Assembly: GCA_028868455.1 (NCBI GenBank)
Contig: JAGWUK010000128.1
Coordinates: 1-7,702 of the forward strand
Origin: Burkholderiales bacterium
Lineage (GTDB): Bacteria; Pseudomonadota; Gammaproteobacteria; Burkholderiales; Burkholderiaceae_D
DNA length: 7,702 bases
Direction of reading: 5' to 3'
Part shown: in pieces, positions 1-4,703 of the stretch
How the letters are laid out: every line of letters begins with the position of its first letter
Position numbering within the stretch: the first letter of the stretch is position 1
Notes under the pieces: generated by a model
Databases searched by the model: none
What the model was told of the DNA's origin: nothing
Seen by the model: only the letters and a program-made list of their open reading frames with translations
Program-made: the position numbers and the translations under genes

Positions 1-694
1 GCATATCGCCGCCCAGACGGTCAGCAGCAGCAGTCCAATTGCTGTAGGCTGCGGTCACTTTGGCATGGTTAATAAACGCGCCGTAGAAATCAGCGGGAAC
101 CCACACAACAGGCGGAGCGGTAGAAACATCGTCGCCCAAGTTGTCGAAAATGGCGTTCTTGACCAAAGCGCACTTGCTCAGAATGTCGGTGGTGCTGGTA
201 CCCAAGGCGAAATCAACCTGCGTTTGAGTAAAGCCAAGTGTGGTGTTGATGTCAAGAATGGTCGAGCCATCTTTGTCCACCACAACGCCGGTCAACGCCT
301 TGGCTTTGCGGAACTCTTGGGTTACTTCGTGGCGTTTGCGCATTTCTTGCAAGCGGCGGGCCACCTCGGTATTGATGCTTTCAACCATGCCGGTCGAACC
401 AAAAGCGCGACGCCCGTACAGGTCAGCAACAGCAACGCGAACATCATGCACCACCTGCGGTACGATAACCGACACAGCAGAGCGGCCAGCGACGTTAGCA
501 ACAGAACCAGCAGCGCCCCATGGGTTGGTAGGCAACACGCCAAGGGTTGGGGTGCGGGTCTCAATCACTGCGGTGTTGCCCACAATGCCACGGTCAGGAA
601 ACAGGCCGGACGCATTGAGCAAACCAAACTGAACCGGCATGGCGTTAATTGCGCGGGTCAGCTCGGCAATGTTAAACAAATCGGTGTTAATCAT
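1..694 (-). CDS. Major capsid protein, lambda gpE / Phage_cap_E family (3' end outside window)
   Basis: This is the shell-forming protein of the phage head. The frame starts at ATG 694 and stays open to the window edge, giving 231 residues. Family members are usually about 340 residues, so roughly the last third is missing. Recognisable stretches are an N-terminal arm with GLFPDRGIVGNTAVIE (about 29-45), an extended region ending in TLGVLPTNPWG (about 50-60), and DKDGSTILDINTTLGF (140-155), the typical DG-centred turn of this family. The start is fixed by an AAAGGAGG ribosome site 8 bases upstream, the strongest at any full-length gene start here, suiting the most abundant virion protein. It lies 14 bases after the decoration gene, the normal D-E order of lambda-like heads. 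The family call is from remembered sequence character. A long plus-strand frame over this gene (65-712) looks like a shadow. Confidence 0.9.
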   Translation of the reverse strand, partial: MINTDLFNIAELTRAINAMPVQFGLLNASGLFPDRGIVGNTAVIETRTPTLGVLPTNPWGAAGSVANVAGRSAVSVIVPQVVHDVRVAVADLYGRRAFGSTGMVESINTEVARRLQEMRKRHEVTQEFRKAKALTGVVVDKDGSTILDINTTLGFTQTQVDFALGTSTTDILSKCALVKNAIFDNLGDDVSTAPPVVWVPADFYGAFINHAKVTAAYSNWTAAADRLGGDM

Positions 695-702
695 ATGCTT
701 GG

Positions 703-708
703 CCTCCT
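703..708 (-). promoter_or_regulatory. Strong ribosome binding site for the major capsid gene
   Basis: The minus strand reads AAAGGAGG followed by 8 bases and ATG at 694. It is a full match to the anti-Shine-Dalgarno core. It touches the TAA stop of the decoration gene (709-711), so ribosomes ending there are positioned to restart. It explains how the capsid protein can be made in excess from a polycistronic message. Confidence 0.85.
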
Positions 709-1080
709 TTAGACCGAAGTACGGGCCAAGATGCCCAAAGCTTTAAGTGCTGCATAAGCGGTGTCTTTATGGTTCTGCGTGGTAACAGCAGCGCCCCAAG
801 CCAAGCCGTCTTTGCCCACAATGCCATGACGGGCAAGCACTTGGATAGGCTTATCTGCTGCGGTTGCATCAACGGTTTCTAGCGCAACGCATGCCGCGTT
901 TTGACTGCCATCAGACGCGCCGGGAGCGTAGGCCACAACCTTGCCCGATGCGGTGATGATGCCCAGAACGGTGCCGATTGCGACACTGTTGCCGCTTTTC
1001 AGGGTAAGCGTATCGCGCGAGAACGCCAATTCTTCTTCGTACAAAACAACGCTGGTCAATTCTTTAGCCATCGTGGTCAT
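709..1080 (-). CDS. Head decoration protein, lambda gpD-like (HDPD family)
   Basis: The product is a 123-residue capsid-stabilising protein of the lambda gpD type, which binds the outside of the expanded head as trimers after maturation. The sequence has an N-terminal arm (about 1-30) and a small beta-rich domain beginning about residue 31 with an SVAIGTVLG strand-turn. It continues with GKVVAYAPGASDGSQ (46-60), a Gly- and Ala-rich segment typical of the family, and ends with ALKALGILART. Length matches gpD (about 110 residues). ATG 1080 overlaps the protease stop as TAATG, which suggests translational coupling. An in-frame ATG three codons later (1071) is a possible alternative start. Position between protease/scaffold and major capsid gene is the classical C-Nu3-D-E order. 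Confidence 0.9.
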   Translation of the reverse strand: MTTMAKELTSVVLYEEELAFSRDTLTLKSGNSVAIGTVLGIITASGKVVAYAPGASDGSQNAACVALETVDATAADKPIQVLARHGIVGKDGLAWGAAVTTQNHKDTAYAALKALGILARTSV

Positions 1081-1433
1081 TATTTACCGCCTTTCAGTTG
1101 CTCAACTGCGGCCATCAAACCGCTTTTTTCTGCTGGTGCGGCCTGAATATCGGCGCGCTTGAATTCATGCTTGGGCTTTGCGGCCAGCGAAGTTACATCT
1201 TCACGCCATGCTGCAAAGGTTTGGCGATCCATTGCCTCGTAAAGCTTGGCGCGTTCCTCGCTGTATTCGCGGCCAACAGCGGCAAACACCGCCTTGACTT
1301 CATCCTTGCGAATGGCTGCGAATTGCGCCTTGAATTCGTCCAACTGGGCCGACAATGAAGCATGCGCCTCCTTGAGCCCGTTCAATTCGGCTTGCGCCGC
1401 GTCGCGTTCGGCCAAAGCCTGCGCTAGTTCCAT
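1080..1433 (-). CDS. Nested capsid scaffold protein, in-frame internal start in the protease gene
   Basis: This is a 117-residue protein identical to the C-terminal part of the protease, proposed from an internal start at ATG 1433. Upstream of that ATG the minus strand has AGGAGG with 8-base spacing, far better than expected for a random internal Met codon. The protein opens with MELAQALAERDAAQAEL, a heptad-like, Glu/Ala/Leu-rich helix (about 1-45). A charged region and an Ala/Lys tail follow. Such low-complexity coiled helices are typical of phage scaffolds, which fill the procapsid and are then cleaved or expelled. Lambda Nu3 inside C and Mu Z inside I have the same nested layout. The start site and composition are seen. 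The scaffold role is inferred from the family architecture. Confidence 0.72.
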   Translation of the reverse strand: MELAQALAERDAAQAELNGLKEAHASLSAQLDEFKAQFAAIRKDEVKAVFAAVGREYSEERAKLYEAMDRQTFAAWREDVTSLAAKPKHEFKRADIQAAPAEKSGLMAAVEQLKGGK

Positions 1434-1958
1434 GTTGTCGCCCTCCTCTTGGCGGTTCCGGCCAAAATTGGCCAATTCTGTGTTTGGGTCAGCGCCGTAG
1501 ATAACTACGCTCACCTCCTGCAATGATGCATTTGTAAACAGCGCGTTCACGGTCAAAGTCTGGCCGTTCACGGTGATTTGTTTTGCTGGGCTGTATTCCT
1601 CAATGCTGGCCATAATGCCAACGCTCAATTCAAGCGGGAATCCACGGTCAAGCAACTTTTTCACCAAATCACCGCTTGGCACATCGGCAAAAATCTCGCC
1701 ATTGATGGATAGTTGCCCGCCTGATACGGTCGGCACAACTCGGCCAGCCACGGCGCTAACCTCGGCCTCGTGGTCAACCAGCAGCGGCACAGAATCCGGT
1801 ACAGTGATGCTTGATAGGTCAATGGCGCAGTCGCCCAGCCAGCCATAGGCCGGAAGCATCCCGCCGCTGTAGGCCACGCCGCTTATTTTCGTTCCGTCGC
1901 CGCCCGCTGAATTGTCAGGCGTCAAGGCAAAGGTAAAATTGTGGATAGACTTTTTCAT
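1080..1958 (-). CDS. Capsid maturation protease with C-terminal scaffold domain (Mu gpI-like)
   Basis: This 292-residue protein should cleave scaffold and head proteins inside the procapsid. Residues 1-165 resemble a phage prohead protease of the assemblin-like serine fold. A strand carrying VPLLVDHEAE includes the candidate catalytic His63, followed by AGRV. ELSVG holds the candidate nucleophile Ser112, and LQEVSVVIYGADPNT (146-160) closes the domain. Residues from 176 on form the scaffold, also made separately from an internal start. I chose ATG 1958 because GGAG lies 9 bases upstream and the protein then begins MKKSIHNFTFAL at the fold's first strand. An in-frame extension back to 2186 overlaps the gpG-like gene and looks noncoding. 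A 46-base gap separates it from the preceding gene. The exact protease family (Mu I versus HK97-type) is uncertain. Confidence 0.85.
   Translation of the reverse strand: MKKSIHNFTFALTPDNSAGGDGTKISGVAYSGGMLPAYGWLGDCAIDLSSITVPDSVPLLVDHEAEVSAVAGRVVPTVSGGQLSINGEIFADVPSGDLVKKLLDRGFPLELSVGIMASIEEYSPAKQITVNGQTLTVNALFTNASLQEVSVVIYGADPNTELANFGRNRQEEGDNMELAQALAERDAAQAELNGLKEAHASLSAQLDEFKAQFAAIRKDEVKAVFAAVGREYSEERAKLYEAMDRQTFAAWREDVTSLAAKPKHEFKRADIQAAPAEKSGLMAAVEQLKGGK
1442..1447 (-). promoter_or_regulatory. Internal Shine-Dalgarno for the nested scaffold
   Basis: AGGAGG lies on the minus strand inside the protease coding sequence, in codons for QEEG. It is 8 bases before an in-frame ATG (1433) that opens the coiled scaffold domain. 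Strength and spacing match the major capsid ribosome site, which supports high-level synthesis of scaffold relative to full-length protease. Confidence 0.75.
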
Positions 1959-2004
1959 GCCTTTATACTCCGGCTTGTGTCGTGTGTTTGTAATGTGACG
2001 CGCA

Positions 2005-2475
2005 TCATTGCTTTGCGATGTACGCGCTGATTGTGTTGATAACCTCGGCCAGCACATCAACTTGCAGCACGTCGCCCTGTGGCCCGCCAAAAGGAAGGAA
2101 CGGACGCGCTGGTAGAATGGTCTTTTTCCCTCGTCCTGTTTCTCCGCCGAATTGGTGGATAGCTCCGTACTCAACGCCAGCCGCAATTGATGCCGTGAAA
2201 GGCGTGTTTGACGGAAAAACAGAGCGGCGCAAAATTCCTTTGTCCGTCAGCGTTTGCCCGTTTTCTCTTATGGCGCGTTTTGATTTTTTCCAAGGCACCG
2301 CTTGGCCTGATGAATCTGGGCCGGACTCGTTTTGAAAGTTGAAGGCGGTTTGTGTCACCAAGTCCTGCGCAATTTGCCGCGTGATTGACGAAAAATCCGA
2401 AGTGCGGCCTATCAATCCGGCAAAGGCTTGCGTGATGCTGTCTTGGGTTATTTCAATAGCGATAAGGTCAGCCAT
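2005..2475 (-). CDS. Phage virion morphogenesis protein, Mu gpG / P2 gpS-like
   Basis: This 156-residue structural protein belongs to the virion morphogenesis family that includes Mu gpG and P2 gpS, small proteins involved in head or tail completion. The diagnostic C-terminal signature is present: YGAIHQFGG (103-111) and then LPARPFL (121-127). Before it come WKKSKRA (62-68), LTDKGILRRSV and a Ala/Val-rich strand, corresponding to the usual W-K-x-S/T then T/D-K-G-x-L-xx-S pattern. Length is normal. ATG 2475 overlaps the end of the MuF gene by eight bases (ATGGCTGA), and AAGGTGA lies just upstream within the MuF coding sequence, so it is probably translated by coupling. In Mu-like heads gpG follows gpF directly, as here. 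The family call is firm. The precise role in this phage is inferred. Confidence 0.88.
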   Translation of the reverse strand: MADLIAIEITQDSITQAFAGLIGRTSDFSSITRQIAQDLVTQTAFNFQNESGPDSSGQAVPWKKSKRAIRENGQTLTDKGILRRSVFPSNTPFTASIAAGVEYGAIHQFGGETGRGKKTILPARPFLPFGGPQGDVLQVDVLAEVINTISAYIAKQ

Positions 2476-4702
2476 TTTGCATCACCTTGGATAGCAACAG
2501 CGCGCCAAAATCATCGGCGTCTAGCGCGTCGAATAGGTCAAGAAAAACCGACACGTCGCGGCCCGTTTCACCAGCCAAGCGCGTTGCAAGCGTTGTTGCT
2601 GCATCGCCCGTATTGTAAAGAATAGCCTCGGACGCCCATGCCGCCATAGCGTCGCGCTCAATGCCAAACGATTGCGCAATACGCTTGATTCGACCGGCCT
2701 GCAACGTCAAACCGGATTGCACCAACTCTTGATGCGATACAGCGAGCCCGAATGCGCCTGCAAAATCGCCATAGTTCGCCAAGGTGATAATCTCGGCCAG
2801 CGGCTCATTGATTAGTCCGTCACCAGCCTTTGCATTGGCGCGCACGGCCTCTTGATACAGTTCAATAATGGCCTGCTCTTTCGGAAGCGATAACGGCTCG
2901 CCCTGTGATGCAAGCGCACTTTCAAGTTGCGGTGATACCGCCCCGATTCTCACCGGCTCGGTCATGGCCGGTTCGGTGCGCTGCCATTCGCGCAACGCCT
3001 TGTTGATGCCGCGCACGTCCAGCGATTCGGGTGATATGGTCGGCATAGGGTGGCGCGCTATGTCCTGCATTGATGGTGGCAAGTTTTTGGCATATCCGTC
3101 TAGGATGTTTTGCAGCACATCATCATGCTGCGTTGCGGGGTTATATTCCCAGCCCGGATCGGCTCCAGCGCCGGGTGGAATTTCACCTGTTGGCCCACCG
3201 CGCAGGGCTGCCTGTTTCTCGGTTAGGGCTATTGTCCCGCATCTACAATTGTGTACAATAAAGCCTTCAGCAAACATGATTCCACTTTTCGTTTGAAAGT
3301 CATAAACATGCCCACTAAAATCGAAAACATCGACGCTAACAACATTGTCAGCAAATACCTTTCCGGCATTAGCGAAAACAGTATCGCTAAAAACCTTGGA
3401 GTTTCCCGTAGCGTAATCAGACGCATCATAATTGAAAACAATGTCAGGCCAAGAACTCAATCCGAGGCCGAAACCATAAAGTGGATTGAAATCAAAAAGG
3501 ATAGAAAGCTGGTCGAGAGGCAATGCAGCAAGGCTTGGGAGGTTGCAAGAGAGCGCACCTTTTTTAAAGAGCCCGAAAAGCAAATTCTCCCCCTCTTTAT
3601 CAATGAAGGGCTTTCCTGTCGTGATATTGCAAAACGCCTTGGCGTTAGCAAGAGCCTTATTGTAAAAATCATTGTCAATAGTGGCATCAGCATCTCGAAG
3701 CAAGATAAGCGTGAGCGCCGCGCCAATGGTGTTTTCAAATCTACCAAAATTGGAAAATTCAATAATTCCATCAGCACTTCCGAGAAACCAATCATTGAAG
3801 AGCTTGGAAAAAAAGGAATTATTGCAGTTCATCAGTGGTGCATTGGGGCCTACAACGTAGATATATTCATCCCCGCTTTTTCTGTCGCCATTGAAATCGA
3901 AGCCAGAGCCATTACAGAAACCAAGAGCCTGAAGCGAGAGCGAGTAGAACACATCCTCAATTCTGGCGTGTCCATCATCGGTATTTACACCAAGAGAGCC
4001 AGCATCGAGTCCGTTAAAGCCTTCGCGCCGTTTATCGCAGATAAGATAATCGAGTTTTGTAACGTCGCCAGCCTTAACCCATCCGCGACTGGTAAGTACG
4101 GGATGATTGACTGTAAGGGAAACGCTGTTTCCAGACTTGGCGGTAATTTTGACGGCTTTACCAGAGTAGAAGGATTTTAAGCCTATTTCAAAATCGCCCG
4201 ATATTTTCTGATTTGGCAGAATGCAGCGATGCCCATTAGGAGGATAGATTGTTGACCAAACAGGGTCATCAATCCGCGCAATGAACCCGTCCAGCTTGCG
4301 GTGAGCGGGTCTAGTACGGCTGTCGTTCACCGCGTCATACATCAGATAGGGCCGCCGCTCCTTGTTGTCCTGGAACTGCGCCCACCGCCCTATGCTGTAA
4401 TGCGTCTGAAGTGCGTTGATGTAGACCGTCTCGGCATGCGCGCGGTTGATAAACAGCTTGTCTAGCCCGCCTTCGCGCATCTGTTTTTGCCAGCGTCCAA
4501 GCGAGTCGCCGCGCTGCGTGGCTTGTTCAAGGCTTTGCAGAATATCTTGGATGCGGTTGATGTTGGATATTCTGGCCACGCTGAAAGCGCGCGAGCGCAT
4601 TTCTTTTTGTAGAAGGCCGTAATACTCCTGCGGCAACACAACACCGCGCGCTTTTGCGGCCGCTATCGCCTCGGAGTATTCAACACCGCCGCGAATCGCC
4701 AC
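2468..4702 (-). CDS. MuF-type minor head (head morphogenesis) protein interrupted by an intein
   Basis: The 744-residue precursor consists of an N-extein (1-159), an intein (160-485) and a C-extein (486-744). Spliced, the product would be 418 residues, close to Mu gpF. The MuF domain is seen in SVARISNINRIQDIL (41-55), RAHAETVYINALQTHY (87-102), DAVNDSRTRPAHRKLDG (123-139) and the motif PPNGHR joined across the intein to CRCG. The C-extein continues with ADPGWEYNP, then a largely helical tail of about 200 residues I do not recognise. MuF proteins sit inside the head near the portal and are needed for assembly. The start is GTG, one base after the portal TAG, with AAGGGT upstream. An unspliced product would have the conserved motif broken, so splicing should be required for function. 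Confidence 0.93.
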   Translation of the reverse strand: MAIRGGVEYSEAIAAAKARGVVLPQEYYGLLQKEMRSRAFSVARISNINRIQDILQSLEQATQRGDSLGRWQKQMREGGLDKLFINRAHAETVYINALQTHYSIGRWAQFQDNKERRPYLMYDAVNDSRTRPAHRKLDGFIARIDDPVWSTIYPPNGHRCILPNQKISGDFEIGLKSFYSGKAVKITAKSGNSVSLTVNHPVLTSRGWVKAGDVTKLDYLICDKRREGFNGLDAGSLGVNTDDGHARIEDVFYSLSLQALGFCNGSGFDFNGDRKSGDEYIYVVGPNAPLMNCNNSFFSKLFNDWFLGSADGIIEFSNFGRFENTIGAALTLILLRDADATIDNDFYNKALANAKAFCNITTGKPFIDKEGENLLFGLFKKGALSCNLPSLAALPLDQLSILFDFNPLYGFGLGLSSWPDIVFNYDASDYATGNSKVFSDTVFANAGKVFADNVVSVDVFDFSGHVYDFQTKSGIMFAEGFIVHNCRCGTIALTEKQAALRGGPTGEIPPGAGADPGWEYNPATQHDDVLQNILDGYAKNLPPSMQDIARHPMPTISPESLDVRGINKALREWQRTEPAMTEPVRIGAVSPQLESALASQGEPLSLPKEQAIIELYQEAVRANAKAGDGLINEPLAEIITLANYGDFAGAFGLAVSHQELVQSGLTLQAGRIKRIAQSFGIERDAMAAWASEAILYNTGDAATTLATRLAGETGRDVSVFLDLFDALDADDFGALLLSKVMQNG
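3232..3259 (+). promoter_or_regulatory. Possible sigma-70 promoter for the antisense nuclease
   Basis: On the plus strand TTGTCC (3232-3237, 4 of 6 matches to TTGACA), a 16-base spacer and TACAAT (3254-3259, 5 of 6 to TATAAT) lie about 50 bases before ATG 3308. The -35 is in MuF C-extein codons and the -10 just inside the intein. The match is modest and could be chance. If real, it would favour the 3308 start over GTG 3251, which would lie upstream of transcription. Confidence 0.35.
3248..4225 (-). other. Intein inserted in the MuF CRC motif
   Basis: This protein-splicing (Hint) element spans residues Cys160 to Asn485 of the precursor, 326 residues. Visible splicing residues are the first Cys (Cys160), block B TVNH with Thr197 and His200 followed by PVLTSRGWVKAGDV, block F-like GHVYDFQT (464-471), the terminal His484-Asn485, and +1 nucleophile Cys486. 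The splice restores PPNGHR-CRCG, the normal MuF motif. N-terminal (about 160-213) and C-terminal (about 455-485) blocks account for splicing. The middle of about 240 residues has no homing endonuclease that I recognise in this frame, is unusually Phe-rich (about 24 of 235) and is antisense to a nuclease-like frame. Sampled 60-base lines are about 38-47% GC, against about 58% in one flanking line. Splicing competence is inferred from intact residues. Confidence 0.95.
3308..4180 (+). CDS. Putative homing endonuclease (HTH-HTH-Vsr-like nuclease) encoded antisense inside the intein
   Basis: The 290-residue plus-strand product lies wholly within intein DNA. Residues 12-47 and 91-126 are two similar helix-turn-helix units (SISEN-type turn with SIAKNLGVSRSVIRRII, then DIAKRLGVSKSLIVKII). 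Residues about 156-231 look like a Vsr/PD-(D/E)XK nuclease core: IGAYNVDIFIP (candidate Asp185), VAIEIE (Glu196, Glu198), KRERVEHILNSG and a closing strand IIGIY. This order matches phage homing endonucleases that I recall with GPYNVD and VAVEIFGG motifs. A His usually following the GG is Thr203 here, so activity is uncertain. The last 37 residues mostly mirror intein block A/B and may be a nonfunctional tail. ATG 3308 has weak GAAAG 8 bases upstream; a GTG at 3251 would add 19 residues. Its likely role is cutting intein-free MuF alleles to spread the intein. Confidence 0.8.
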   Translation: MPTKIENIDANNIVSKYLSGISENSIAKNLGVSRSVIRRIIIENNVRPRTQSEAETIKWIEIKKDRKLVERQCSKAWEVARERTFFKEPEKQILPLFINEGLSCRDIAKRLGVSKSLIVKIIVNSGISISKQDKRERRANGVFKSTKIGKFNNSISTSEKPIIEELGKKGIIAVHQWCIGAYNVDIFIPAFSVAIEIEARAITETKSLKRERVEHILNSGVSIIGIYTKRASIESVKAFAPFIADKIIEFCNVASLNPSATGKYGMIDCKGNAVSRLGGNFDGFTRVEGF

Positions 4703-4703
4703 G

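Noticed and set aside
65..712. 215-codon open frame on the plus strand opposite the major capsid gene
   Set aside because: It is in the codon-aligned antisense register, where stops need TTA, CTA or TCA codons that the capsid gene rarely uses. No domain or ribosome site was seen. It is a useful null case showing that antisense length alone is not evidence.
1959..2186. N-terminal extension of the protease frame to 2186
   Set aside because: The extra 76 residues overlap the gpG-like gene, are Arg/Ser/Cys-rich with no prohead protease character, and ATG 1958 has a proper GGAG site.
3251..3307. GTG 3251 as the nuclease start
   Set aside because: It has no ribosome site, lies before the likely transcription start, and adds 19 residues opposite intein block G. 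The ATG at 3308 leads directly into the first helix-turn-helix. It remains possible.
3229..3441. Minus-strand 70-codon frame and a similar one at 3457-3795 within the intein
   Set aside because: These are out-of-frame shadows of the intein and nuclease, hydrophobic but without a start site or motif.
3755..3787. FLGSADGIIEF in the intein middle, considered as a LAGLIDADG motif
   Set aside because: It is a single weak match without a second motif or the surrounding fold. The segment is opposite nuclease codons and is better explained as their antisense image.
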